The notes beneath the pieces were generated by a model that did not search any database, was not told the DNA's origin, and saw only the letters and a program-made list of their open reading frames with translations. From Alphaproteobacteria bacterium UBA6324 (lineage in GTDB: Bacteria > Pseudomonadota > Alphaproteobacteria > CAAGCB01 > CAG-977): DNA of 64,000 bases. Position 1 is the stretch's first letter; each line of letters opens with the position of its first letter. The position numbers and the translations under genes are program-made. The stretch lies in assembly GCA_002439085.1 (NCBI GenBank), contig DJSW01000016.1:81197-145196 (forward strand), in the 5' to 3' direction. Positions 51,172 through 60,267 of the stretch are shown here, piece after piece.

Positions 51172-52341
51172 CTACGCGCCTCTGCCGTTTCGCCGTTTGT
51201 TCAGCGCGGCGTTGACCTGCGTGTTTGTCTGTTCGCGCGTCGCGGGCTGATTCGTTTTCTGGCGGTATGCCGAATTCATTTGTTGACGCAGGTTCATCAA
51301 AGTTTTCAGGTTCGAACTTTGGTTGGCGGTCGCTCGCGTCGCCCGATCGAACGAACGTCTGGCTGATTTTTTCGCACTGTCGTTTGATTTCGCCCGTTCG
51401 CCGAAATTCTTGGTGGAGATTTTACTGCGTTTTTTATTCGCGTTGGTGTGTTTGTTGCCGCGGAGTTTCTTTTTGGCTTTCGATTTGTTTTTAATGATGC
51501 CGTCCGTGACTTTGGTGTCAACGCCGGTTTCCTTTTGCATCGCGGCCAAAGCCCGTCTGTCGCCCACCAATTCGGCGCGCGCCTTGCGTCCTTCCGGCGT
51601 TTGGGCAAAGTCGGGATTCTTGGCGACGTTTTTACGGTATTCGACTTCTTTTTTCAAAGAGTCGAGCGTCATTTTATCGAAAGCTTCCTGATTTTTGCCT
51701 TCGGGCGTCTTGGGATATTTGCGTTTTGAAACGTTCTTTTTGACTTTGTCGTATTGTTTTTCCGTGTTCTTCGCTTTGGCTTCGTTGCGTTTCAGTTGAG
51801 CCGGATCAACGCTTTGCCGTTCGTCGCCGTTACGGTTGTTGTTCCGGTCGGACGCCGCCGCTTCGGCGGTGAAGCTGCCCTGACGGCCGGCGTTGTTTTT
51901 GTCGTTGCCTTTGTTTTGATCTTTGTTCTGCGTGTTCGGTTTGGGCTGGTTGCCGCCGTTTGCTTTGCCGTTGTTGTTCTCGGCGCTCAACGCTTGCGGG
52001 TTTTTGGCCTTGCCGTCCATGGCCTTGTTGACCCAGCGGGTGCCGGTGTCGATGTAATGTCCCACCCATTGCAGATTGGCGATGAACCAGTTGCTCAGCG
52101 CGCCGCTGAACGCGTCCACCATAAAATCGGAAATGTTGTCGGACGCTCCCCAATCATAAGGCGTGTAGCCGGGGGATTTCTTTTTCTTTTTGTCTTCTTC
52201 CTCTTCGGCGGTAAACTCGCCCTGTTTGCCTTCGGGCTGTTGTTCCTGTTCCTGCTCTTTTTCCTCTTCCGCGGGTTGCGCCGAAAATTCGCCTTTTCCC
52301 TCTTTTGCCGGTCGATCGGCAAGGTTTTTTTCATCAGCCAT
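51172..52341 (-). CDS. Low-complexity protein sharing a domain with the first VirB6-like tail
   Basis: 389 aa, soluble, without signal peptide. The N-terminal third is Glu/Gln/Lys-rich with three copies of a GxF[ST]A motif (GEFSAQ, GEFTAE, GSFTAE). A central amphipathic part (YDWGASDNISDFMVDAFSGA) is followed by Asn/Gly-rich linker and a helical domain at 200-282 (NVSKRKYPKTPEGKNQEAFD, KMTLDSLKKEVEYRKNVA). That domain is about 40% identical to the last 84 residues of the VirB6-like protein at 53733. The end is strongly basic (KKKLRGNKHTNANKKRSK). A substrate, adaptor or channel-tail partner is plausible. Confidence 0.6.
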   Translation of the reverse strand: MADEKNLADRPAKEGKGEFSAQPAEEEKEQEQEQQPEGKQGEFTAEEEEDKKKKKSPGYTPYDWGASDNISDFMVDAFSGALSNWFIANLQWVGHYIDTGTRWVNKAMDGKAKNPQALSAENNNGKANGGNQPKPNTQNKDQNKGNDKNNAGRQGSFTAEAAASDRNNNRNGDERQSVDPAQLKRNEAKAKNTEKQYDKVKKNVSKRKYPKTPEGKNQEAFDKMTLDSLKKEVEYRKNVAKNPDFAQTPEGRKARAELVGDRRALAAMQKETGVDTKVTDGIIKNKSKAKKKLRGNKHTNANKKRSKISTKNFGERAKSNDSAKKSARRSFDRATRATANQSSNLKTLMNLRQQMNSAYRQKTNQPATREQTNTQVNAALNKRRNGRGA

Positions 52342-52441
52342 GGGAACCTCCTTCAGAAACGGAATACTTTAATTATCAGTATATGAAGAGAATTTTTTTT
52401 TGTCCAGAGTGTCATCAAAATTTCACACAAACGGTTTCGCG

Positions 52442-53467
52442 TCAAACTTTCAGGTTTTTCAAAAACGTGCCCAGACGTTTGTTGACGGCCATGGCGTCCT
52501 TGGCGTCCGGTTTGACCAACCCGAAAAACTTTTTGGGCATTTTTTCCATCAGAATCGGTGAAAAGAACAACGGATTGGTGATCAGGGTTTTGTATGCCTT
52601 GTCCGGATCTTTTTTGGCAAACGTGAAATAGTTTTTAACCAATTTTCTGGCGTTGACGGGAAAACGTTTGCGTTCGATCGCGGCGACGAAAGCGGCCATG
52701 ACTTCGCGTTCGTCCGCGTCGATTTGGCGGATGCCGTCCGCGATTTTCTGGTTTTCTCGCCGCATGTCCTTCAGGCGCAGTTTCTCCTGAATGATCTGCA
52801 TATCCACCATGACGGTCAGATAGGCGATGATCAGTTGCTGCGCGGGGGACAGCGTTTCCTGATCGCGAATCCGGTTCAGTTCCGTCTGGATGACCTGTTC
52901 CAACGGCGCGCGGCTGGCGACGACGCGCTCGAATCCGGGGATGAACGGTGCCATTTCATGAAAATCGTCCAATATGGCGAAAAACAGATCGTCGTCCACT
53001 TCGCCAACGATCCGTTCGGCGTCCGCGACATCTTCGGGCAGCTCAACCATCATTTGCGGATAGGCGTACCCGTCGTGTTTCGCCTGTTGTTGCGAATAGA
53101 TGCGCGCGTAAACGTACAGAACCAGCAACTTGTCCGTCACTTTTTCCCGCCGTTCCAGCTCGCCCAGAATGTCTTTGGGCAGGTCGTAAATGAATTTTTT
53201 GACCTGCGGCGCGGCCTTTGCGGCGCGCGAAACGGATTCGGCGAAAGTCGGGCGGCGCGGTTGTTCCGCGGGTTTCGGCGCCTGCGGCGCGGGCGCGGGG
53301 GCGGCCGGTTGGACGGGGCGTTTGACGGGGACTTTCACCAACACTTTTTTCGCAGGCGCGACCGCGGCCGGAGCGGGCGTCGCCGCGACGGGGCGTTTGA
53401 CCAATACTTTTACCCGTTTGACCAAAACCTTTTTAACGGGGGCGGGTGTTTGTTGTTGCGGATCCAT
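52442..53467 (-). CDS. KVLVKRP-motif protein of the secretion locus
   Basis: 341 aa. The first 75 residues repeat a KVLVK[RV]P-type motif (KKVLVKRVKVLVKRPVAA, KKVLVKVPVKRPVQPAAP) between Pro/Ala linkers. The remainder is a helical domain (LPKDILGELERREKVTDKLL, AILDDFHEMAPFIPGFERVV, SPAQQLIIAYLTVMVDMQI). No membrane helix. It is the first gene of the leftward block, divergent from the VirB6-like operon across a 265-bp gap that must hold both promoters. Family not recognised. Confidence 0.55.
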   Translation of the reverse strand: MDPQQQTPAPVKKVLVKRVKVLVKRPVAATPAPAAVAPAKKVLVKVPVKRPVQPAAPAPAPQAPKPAEQPRRPTFAESVSRAAKAAPQVKKFIYDLPKDILGELERREKVTDKLLVLYVYARIYSQQQAKHDGYAYPQMMVELPEDVADAERIVGEVDDDLFFAILDDFHEMAPFIPGFERVVASRAPLEQVIQTELNRIRDQETLSPAQQLIIAYLTVMVDMQIIQEKLRLKDMRRENQKIADGIRQIDADEREVMAAFVAAIERKRFPVNARKLVKNYFTFAKKDPDKAYKTLITNPLFFSPILMEKMPKKFFGLVKPDAKDAMAVNKRLGTFLKNLKV

Positions 53468-53732
53468 GAATGTCCCGATAGCTCTGTGTGATCGCGTCCA
53501 GTGTAAGAGAATATTGCGTTGAAGTCAAAAGGCTTCTGTGCCAGTATTATAAAAAAATCGGTGAAAGGCAACCTTTTCCGGCCGTTTGTCCAAAAATCAA
53601 AAAAGTGTCACAATTCTTTGACCTTTTTTGTACTATCCTGAAAAAAATAGGATTCCGGCAGGTTTCGGATAACGGCTGTTTTTCCGTCCCCGCGGTTGAT
53701 GTTTCAAGGCTTCGCCTGAAAGGATGTTCGGC

Positions 53733-55727
53733 ATGAAAAAATACAAAAACAAATGCAGAATGATTGTGCTGTTGTATATGCTGATCGCGGTGTGCTTCCT
53801 GTCGGTCGCGCCGGTTCGCCTCGCTTTCGCGGATGCCGAAACGTTGCCGTTTACGCCGGCCGAAGAAATGAGCGAACAGTGGCGGGAGGACTGCTCTTTG
53901 GCGAAGCTGGAGGGCGATGCGATCGGCGACCGGTGGTGGAAACCGATATTGACGACCGTGCTGGACGCGTCCGTCGGCGTCGGCAACAACGTGTTCGACA
54001 AGGTTGCGAAGGGCGCCGAATCGCTGATGGTTGTCGGCGTCGGGTTGTGGCTTGTCGTGTTTTCGCTGAAAACATTGGGGGCGATGACCGAATCCGACCC
54101 GATGGACAACATGACGAAAATCGGCGGCATGATGTTAAAGGCCGGTTTCGCGTCCGCGTTGCTGAACCACCGCGATTTCTTTTTTGAATATTTTGTCGCG
54201 TCCGTGGTGCAGGCGGGGGCGGGTTTTGTGGATTCCAGCACGATCTCGTCGGCGATCGGCGGTGCCGCGCCGACGGAAATCACCATGTCCGGCGGCGGAT
54301 TGGATTCGGTCAAAACGGCTTTGCTGGCCATGGCGGATTCCATTCACGACACCATCGCCGGCGTGATGGCGCGCGCGAAGTATCTGCAATGCGCCGGCAT
54401 TATTCACAAGTTTTCCATCCCCATTCTGGGCGACTTCGGACCGTTCCAGGATCCGAAGATTTGGGCGTCCGGATGTATGATCTGGCTGGGCGCGTTGTCG
54501 TTCATGGTGATGTTCCCGTTCTGGCTGATCGACGCGTGTTTCCGTTTGGGGATCGTCGCGGCGATGTCGCCGCTGTGCATCGCCGCGTGGGTGTGCCCCG
54601 CGACGCGCGATTTCACGTCCAAGGGATTTTCCATGCTGTTGAACGTGGCGTTCACGTTCATGATGCTGCGCATCACCATGGCGATCGCGGTCAAAATGCT
54701 GACCGGTGCCACGGGGTTGGAGGATCTGTCCACGGATGATGCCAGTAAAACGCGCGCGGTGTGCACGTTCCGCTGGATGCATTTCGGCGACGAAGACGCG
54801 TGCGAGGGAATCGACGTTCCGGGGACGAACAATATGTGGATGTATCTGGTCTGCGTCGTGTACGGCTGGATGCTGATGAAGAACAACAGTTCGATCGCCG
54901 GACACTTCGCCGGTGCGCAGTTCGCCGACAATATGGCGTTCCAGGCGGCCAAGGGCGCGGGCAGAATCACCGAGGATGTCGGCACCAAAGGGTTTAAGCT
55001 GGCCGGCGCGGTAAAGGATCGCGTCCAAAACCACCGCGACCGCAAAGCCGCGCGCATCTATGAAACCGACCAGCGCAAACGCGCCGCGGCGGCGAACGGC
55101 GGGCCCGCTTACAACCCGTCCAAACAGGATCAGAAAAACCTTGATTGGGCGACGAAGCGGTTGAAAAAATCGCGTCTGGGCGCTTTGGACACCAACGGCA
55201 ATGAAACGGAAACATTGCACAAACTGTTGGAAAACAGCAAAACCAGAACCGCTTTGCGTATGGGCGAAAAGCTGAAAAACAATACGGTCGGTCAGATTTG
55301 GAGCGGCGCGAAATCGAACCGGATGCAGGATTTCGGCGTGACGTATCAACAGCGCAGTCAGGCGGAATTGCAGAAACTGGCGTCCGTCCCGACCGGAAAG
55401 GGCGACGGCACGACATCGACGGAACAGCGCAACTTCACCAAATCGGCGCGCGCGAACGCGACGGTGGCGCAGGTTCAAAACAATGTGAACCGGCGCACCT
55501 ACGCCAGCACGCCGCAGGGACAGAACCAGCGGGCGTACGACCAGATGACGCTGGACACGATGAAGAAAGAGGCCGCGTACCGCGACAAAGTCGCTCAAAC
55601 CGCCGGTTACGTCAATTCCACGCAGGGGTTGAAGGATCAGCAGGAACTGATTCAGGAAAAACAGGCCTTGCGCGACATGAAACAGAAAACAGGAGTGGAT
55701 GACGACATTCTGACGAAGACATTCTGA
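53733..55727 (+). CDS. VirB6/TrbL-like channel protein 1 with long soluble tail
   Basis: 664 aa. A signal-like N terminus (IVLLYMLIAVCFLSVAPVRL) is followed by about six helices (ESLMVVGVGLWLVVFSLKTL, MIWLGALSFMVMFPFWLIDA, NVAFTFMMLRITMAIAVKML), as in VirB6, the inner-membrane channel of type IV secretion. From about residue 410 it is soluble and charged, ending in the 84-residue domain shared with the 51172 product. The ATG at 53733 has AAAGGA nine bases upstream; an ATG at 53724 is closer than normal. Two VirB6-like genes follow, as in Rickettsiales systems with several VirB6 copies. Confidence 0.75.
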   Translation: MKKYKNKCRMIVLLYMLIAVCFLSVAPVRLAFADAETLPFTPAEEMSEQWREDCSLAKLEGDAIGDRWWKPILTTVLDASVGVGNNVFDKVAKGAESLMVVGVGLWLVVFSLKTLGAMTESDPMDNMTKIGGMMLKAGFASALLNHRDFFFEYFVASVVQAGAGFVDSSTISSAIGGAAPTEITMSGGGLDSVKTALLAMADSIHDTIAGVMARAKYLQCAGIIHKFSIPILGDFGPFQDPKIWASGCMIWLGALSFMVMFPFWLIDACFRLGIVAAMSPLCIAAWVCPATRDFTSKGFSMLLNVAFTFMMLRITMAIAVKMLTGATGLEDLSTDDASKTRAVCTFRWMHFGDEDACEGIDVPGTNNMWMYLVCVVYGWMLMKNNSSIAGHFAGAQFADNMAFQAAKGAGRITEDVGTKGFKLAGAVKDRVQNHRDRKAARIYETDQRKRAAAANGGPAYNPSKQDQKNLDWATKRLKKSRLGALDTNGNETETLHKLLENSKTRTALRMGEKLKNNTVGQIWSGAKSNRMQDFGVTYQQRSQAELQKLASVPTGKGDGTTSTEQRNFTKSARANATVAQVQNNVNRRTYASTPQGQNQRAYDQMTLDTMKKEAAYRDKVAQTAGYVNSTQGLKDQQELIQEKQALRDMKQKTGVDDDILTKTF

Positions 55728-55800
55728 TCAAGGGGCGGTCGCGTTTTAACGGCCGCCGAACCGGAAACGCTTTCCGATATGTGAAATTGGGACGGGACAA

Positions 55801-57309
55801 ATGTTGAAAACGTTGATGACATTTTTGAAAAAGGGGCTGAACGCGCGTGTTTTGTGCGCGCTGGCTTCGGTTCTGTTGCCGGTTTTGCTGTCGGGATGCA
55901 GCGAAATTTCCGATGGATCGCAGGGCGAAGAAGCCGCTCGCGTCGAAAAGGAAACGATGGATTGCTGGCTGTGTCCGCTGTTTGAAATGGGATTCAATAT
56001 TGCGGATCAGTTTTCAAAATCGTTGGTGCAGTCCGTTTCCAAAAGCGCCGTTTCCCTGCTGGGCGTCGGGTTTGGGTTGTGGCTGGCGATTTTCATTTTG
56101 AAATTCGTCGGGTCGATGAAAGAACCGGACACCTATCAGTATTGGCGCGAATTGGCCAGTCAGGCGTTTTTGGCGACGCTGGTCGCCGCGATGTTGCGCG
56201 ATTTGGGGGCGGGCAGCGGATCGTCCGTTTTGAAAATGATCGTCGAACCGGTCTTTGCCGGTTTTGTGGACACGGGGTTGATGATCATCAACGCGTCGGG
56301 TAGCGATCTGCCCTGTTCGCCGGGGGGCGGGCCGAAAAGCGGCATGATCTGCCTGATCACGGCGTTGCAGGGCAAATTGAACATTTCGATCGGTTTTTCG
56401 TATCTGGCGATCATCGCGGGGCCGACGATTTTTATTATACTGGTCGGCGCGGGCATTTATCTGGTGTCGATCTTTATGATGATCTATTTCCCGCTGTTGC
56501 TGTTGGATTGCGTGATCCGGTACTGCTTCATCGTGGCCATGTTGCCGCTGTGCCTGACGGCGTTTTGTTTCAAGGCGACGCGAAACTTTTCCGCCAAGGG
56601 AATGGAGCTGCTGGTTCAAATCGGGCTGGGCACCGTCGGAATGTGCGTTTTTTGCGCCGTGGCGGTGGAGGTCGTCAAAAAATATATGGACGCGTATCTG
56701 CCGTATATGACGCATCCGCTGGATATGCTGTCCGATCCCAGTCTGTTCCAAAACGCGATTTTCGGTCCCGGAATCATCGGCCTGATTTTCATTTTCACGT
56801 TCCTGATTTTCTTCGCCGATGTCATTTTGGATTTGATGCAGAGCTTTTCGGGCGGCGCGGCCGGTTTGGGCAAAACGGCGGCCGCCACCTATGGCGGTGT
56901 CAAAGGCGGCGCCAAGCTGGGCGCCAAGATCGGTAAATTCGCCGCCAACCGCGGTTTGCGTCATTGGTCGCGTCAGGACATGAAAGCCAAAGAAGCGTTG
57001 GAGGCCAAGCAGGCGTCGGGACAGCAATTGTCAAAAAGCGAACAGAAACGTTTGGATCGCGCCAACGAAAACCTGCAGGATCGCGGTTATCTGGCCAAAG
57101 GGGCGGACGGCCAGTTGCACAAAACGCAGGCATATACCGGTTTAAAAAATTCCGCGCACAACGGGGTTCGGAACTGGGCGGCCGGCGTGGCGCAGGACTG
57201 GAATTCCGGCCCGCTGTCGCAATCGGTTGACCGCCACGACCACGGCAAAGACGGAAAGGGCGGCAACACGGCGTCCGATAATTACAAAGGCGCGCTGGAC
57301 GAAGATTGA
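55801..57309 (+). CDS. VirB6/TrbL-like protein 2 with a lipobox
   Basis: 502 aa. The N terminus (ALASVLLPVLLSGCSEISDG) contains LSGC with Cys33, a lipoprotein lipobox, unusual for VirB6. A CWLCPLF motif follows, then the helical core (SLLGVGFGLWLAIFILKFVG, IAIIAGPTIFIILVGAGIYL, MIYFPLLLLDCVIRYCFIVA) and a soluble, charged tail of about 130 residues (NENLQDRGYLAKGADGQLHK). Its stop overlaps the ATG of the small gene at 57309. Confidence 0.72.
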   Translation: MLKTLMTFLKKGLNARVLCALASVLLPVLLSGCSEISDGSQGEEAARVEKETMDCWLCPLFEMGFNIADQFSKSLVQSVSKSAVSLLGVGFGLWLAIFILKFVGSMKEPDTYQYWRELASQAFLATLVAAMLRDLGAGSGSSVLKMIVEPVFAGFVDTGLMIINASGSDLPCSPGGGPKSGMICLITALQGKLNISIGFSYLAIIAGPTIFIILVGAGIYLVSIFMMIYFPLLLLDCVIRYCFIVAMLPLCLTAFCFKATRNFSAKGMELLVQIGLGTVGMCVFCAVAVEVVKKYMDAYLPYMTHPLDMLSDPSLFQNAIFGPGIIGLIFIFTFLIFFADVILDLMQSFSGGAAGLGKTAAATYGGVKGGAKLGAKIGKFAANRGLRHWSRQDMKAKEALEAKQASGQQLSKSEQKRLDRANENLQDRGYLAKGADGQLHKTQAYTGLKNSAHNGVRNWAAGVAQDWNSGPLSQSVDRHDHGKDGKGGNTASDNYKGALDED

Positions 57310-57512
57310 TGAGAGGCAGGGCGGCACAGTATTTGGTATTGGGAGGAGGGATTCTTCTTTTACAGGCGGATTTCGTCAAACGGACGTTGCAATCGTCGTC
57401 TTTTCAAACCGTTGTGGCGGGAACCGTTGCCGTGTTGTTGGTTCTGGCGGTGGCCGTGATGGTGATGGCGGAAAAAAGGAATAAAAATCGGGACGGCGGT
57501 TCCGATGCGTAA
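57309..57512 (+). CDS. Small membrane protein of the VirB6-like operon
   Basis: 67 aa, below the usual size for gene callers. Two hydrophobic stretches (AQYLVLGGGILLLQADFV, VVAGTVAVLLVLAVAVMVMA) with a basic end (EKRNKNRDGGSDA). Its ATG overlaps the stop of the preceding gene and its 3' end abuts the next gene, so its place in the operon argues that it is real. Possibly a small channel-associated subunit; unrecognised. Confidence 0.55.
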   Translation: MRGRAAQYLVLGGGILLLQADFVKRTLQSSSFQTVVAGTVAVLLVLAVAVMVMAEKRNKNRDGGSDA

Positions 57513-57528
57513 GGAAAGGTTTTGGCAC

Positions 57529-58980
57529 ATGACAAAACATTTGGGATTGAACAAATTCATAATCGGATTGCTGCTGTGCTGCGGCGTGTTCGTCTGTGCC
57601 TTTTCCACGCCCGCCGCGGCGGAAAACACGATGAACGACGCGACCATGGAAGCGTTTTGCGACACATGGGACAAAAACATCGCGGATTATTCGGATCAGG
57701 AGCACTGCTGGGGCTGTCACATCTTTCTGCTGTTTTTCGACGCCGCGAACAAAACGGCGGGGCAAATCAACGCCGCGCTGTCCGATCCGCTGGGCGACGT
57801 GATCAACATCGGCGTCGGGCTGTTTCTGATCGTGCAGACGCTGATGCTGTTCAGCAACGTCGGCGACGCCCCCAGCCCGATGGAATATCTGACAAAGGTC
57901 GGCGGTATGCTGGTCAAGGCCGGTTTCGGGTGGTGCTTTTTAAAGGGCGGGTCGGCGATGGCGTTCGATTACATCGTCAACCCCGTTTTAACGGCCGCGG
58001 CACAATTGTCGGGCGATATATTGACATCGTCCGGCGCGGACGGCGGCGGATGCACCATGCCGTCGTCGGTGTCGTCGTCCAAAACGCTGCCGATGGGGAC
58101 GGAAGTCCGTGAATCGCTGAAATGCATGATTGAAAAAATCGCGTCCGGCATGGCGGAAAGTCAGGCGGTCGCGCAGGGGTTGCGGTGCGGTGCGTTTTTC
58201 TGGCTCAAACTCCCCGTTTTGAAATGGTACGTTCCCAACCCGCTGATGTGGGGCGTCGGGATGCTGTTCGGGTGTATGTTCTGGTTCATTTCGTTCATGT
58301 TCCCGATCGCGATGATGGACGTCATTTTCCGTATCGGCCTGCTGGTCGGGATGCTGCCGCTGTTCATCGTGGCGTGGATTTTCCCGATCACGTCGCGCTA
58401 CGCCAAAACGGCGTGGAACATTTTCCTGCATTCGTGCATGGTGTTCGCCATAACGGGCGTGATCATCAGCATGATCACCGCCATGTTGGAAAACGCGTGG
58501 AACGGCAGCGACGGCGGGGCGATGGGATCGTTTATGGAGAAGATGAGATCCAGTTCGTACGTTGAAGCGTGGGACGAATTGCTGGCGGATGGCGGCGTGT
58601 TAGGCCTGTTTATGGTTTTGGCCTGCACGGTGTGGGCGATATACGTCGCGCCGATCGCGGACGATCTGTCCGGCAAATTCGTCGGCGCGGAGTTTTCCAG
58701 CAACTGCGCCGTCAAGGCTGTTCGCGGCACGTTGTTCTTTATCCTTGACGTCATTTTGATGATCATCACGATCATTACGCTGGGGGCGACATCGTGTATG
58801 TACCTTGTCCGGATTATGAAAAACGTCGCGGACGGGTTGGATAAGGCCGATAAGCTCAGACGACGTTTGGAAAAGATCAAGAAATTCCGCAAGCGGATGC
58901 TGAAGATTCAGCGCAAGGCGCAGCAGGTCAAACAGAACGTTCAAAGAGCCGAAGCCGCGTTCGCCGGCGGGCAGAGCTGA
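57529..58980 (+). CDS. VirB6/TrbL-like protein 3
   Basis: 483 aa. A signal peptide (FIIGLLLCCGVFVCAFSTPA, cleaved before AENTM) precedes a CWGCHIF motif like the CWLCPLF of protein 2, then the helical core (VINIGVGLFLIVQTLMLFSN, MLFGCMFWFISFMFPIAMMD, IGLLVGMLPLFIVAWIF). The tail is short and basic (KIKKFRKRMLKIQRKAQQ). The ATG at 57529 has AAGGAAAGG upstream and is preferred to 57505. Three paralogues in series suggest a heteromeric channel. Confidence 0.72.
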   Translation: MTKHLGLNKFIIGLLLCCGVFVCAFSTPAAAENTMNDATMEAFCDTWDKNIADYSDQEHCWGCHIFLLFFDAANKTAGQINAALSDPLGDVINIGVGLFLIVQTLMLFSNVGDAPSPMEYLTKVGGMLVKAGFGWCFLKGGSAMAFDYIVNPVLTAAAQLSGDILTSSGADGGGCTMPSSVSSSKTLPMGTEVRESLKCMIEKIASGMAESQAVAQGLRCGAFFWLKLPVLKWYVPNPLMWGVGMLFGCMFWFISFMFPIAMMDVIFRIGLLVGMLPLFIVAWIFPITSRYAKTAWNIFLHSCMVFAITGVIISMITAMLENAWNGSDGGAMGSFMEKMRSSSYVEAWDELLADGGVLGLFMVLACTVWAIYVAPIADDLSGKFVGAEFSSNCAVKAVRGTLFFILDVILMIITIITLGATSCMYLVRIMKNVADGLDKADKLRRRLEKIKKFRKRMLKIQRKAQQVKQNVQRAEAAFAGGQS

Positions 58981-59007
58981 CGCCCGTTTCGGGTTTGCAA
59001 AATGTCG

Positions 59008-59032
59008 AAAGCCCCGTTTCACGCGGGGCTTT
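59008..59032 (+). terminator. Terminator after the VirB6-like operon
   Basis: AAAGCCCCG (59008-59016) pairs with CGGGGCTTT (59024-59032), then TTGCG. It separates the VirB6-like genes from the HTH regulator. Confidence 0.75.
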
Positions 59033-59151
59033 TGCGTGTTTCGCCCGATTTTTTGCACGCCAAGTGTTGTATTTTTTTTTGAAAACGGCTATAAACAGGA
59101 AAGTGTCGGCGTTTTTCCGGCCGTTGGTTGACAGATTAAGGAACAATGTGA

Positions 59152-60147
59152 ATGGAAGAGATCATCTTTCCGAATCAGATTCGTATGTATCGCCGCGTGC
59201 GCGGCCGTTCCATGCAGGAATTGGCGGATTTTCTGGGCGTCAGCCTGTCCGCCGTCAGCAAAATCGAAAAAGGCTACCGCCGCATTGATCAGGAACAGCT
59301 GGTTCGCATCGCCGAATTTCTGGATTGTCCGCTGCAGGAAATCTTTGTCAACGAAGCCAGTTCGCAGCCCGATGTTGTTCAGGCGTGGCGCCGCGAACAG
59401 GAACGCCGCAACCGCGTCAACGAACGCGGCGGGCTGAAAATGCTGGGGGCGGGGTTGCGCTATATCCGCGGTCAGAAAAACCTGACGCTGGCGGATGTCG
59501 CCGACGGTTCCGAACTGACCCTGTCCGTTTACCACCGCATCGAAATGGGACAGCGCGAAGTGTCCGAGGATGAAATTTCCAGAATCGCCCGCGCGCTGGG
59601 ATATACCAACGACGAATTGCAAAAACAGATTTACGATCTGGACAAGGCTGGCGCGCTGGAGGAATTCATTCAGCGCAACGACGCGCGGTATCGCGCCGCG
59701 GCCGGCGTCAAATCCGGCTATCCTGAACTGCCCGTGGCCAAATCCGCGGCGGTAAAGCAGGAAAAGGCCGAGGTCACTTTGCAGATTTACGGTCAGGGCG
59801 GCGAAAACGGCACGGTGATCATCGACCGTCAGGCGCCGCTGGGCACGGTCGCGTGCTGCGCGGGCGCGGTCAATCCGATGTCGGCCTACGCCGTGTCGCT
59901 GTGCACCCGCCGTTTGGGGAATTTGCTGCCCGCCCGATCCGTTTTGATCGTCGATCCGACGAAAATGGTCGGTTTGGGCGACATCGCGGTCATGTATGTC
60001 AATGAAACGGAAGCGCGGCTGATCAGCGTGCGCGAGGATATCGACGGCAAGCTGTTCGGCGTTTTGTGGAATCCGGAGGAAAAAATCGAAATCCCCGAAG
60101 ACAAGGCGGCCGCTTTGCACCGCGTCGTGCAGATCAACCTGCCCTGA
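59152..60147 (+). CDS. Double-HTH XRE-family regulator with S24-like C-terminal domain
   Basis: 331 aa. Two XRE helix-turn-helix domains, about 10-65 (SMQELADFLGVSLSAVSKIE) and 100-150 (TLADVADGSELTLSVYHRIE). They are followed by a C-terminal part that reads like the LexA/S24-type ligand or peptidase fold (SVLIVDPTKMVGLGDIAVMY), without an obvious Ser-Lys pair. It sits between the VirB6-like operon and the giant repeat gene, so it may control either. AAGGAAC precedes the ATG. Confidence 0.75.
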   Translation: MEEIIFPNQIRMYRRVRGRSMQELADFLGVSLSAVSKIEKGYRRIDQEQLVRIAEFLDCPLQEIFVNEASSQPDVVQAWRREQERRNRVNERGGLKMLGAGLRYIRGQKNLTLADVADGSELTLSVYHRIEMGQREVSEDEISRIARALGYTNDELQKQIYDLDKAGALEEFIQRNDARYRAAAGVKSGYPELPVAKSAAVKQEKAEVTLQIYGQGGENGTVIIDRQAPLGTVACCAGAVNPMSAYAVSLCTRRLGNLLPARSVLIVDPTKMVGLGDIAVMYVNETEARLISVREDIDGKLFGVLWNPEEKIEIPEDKAAALHRVVQINLP

Positions 60148-60267
60148 TCCGGCGCCAGCCGTCGTTTAAAAACCGCCGCGGATTAAATATATGTTAATCT
60201 GCGGCGTTGTAGTATCGGACGGATATCCCTTGAACAGGGACGATCGCTGACGCCTGTTGGAGAAAAA

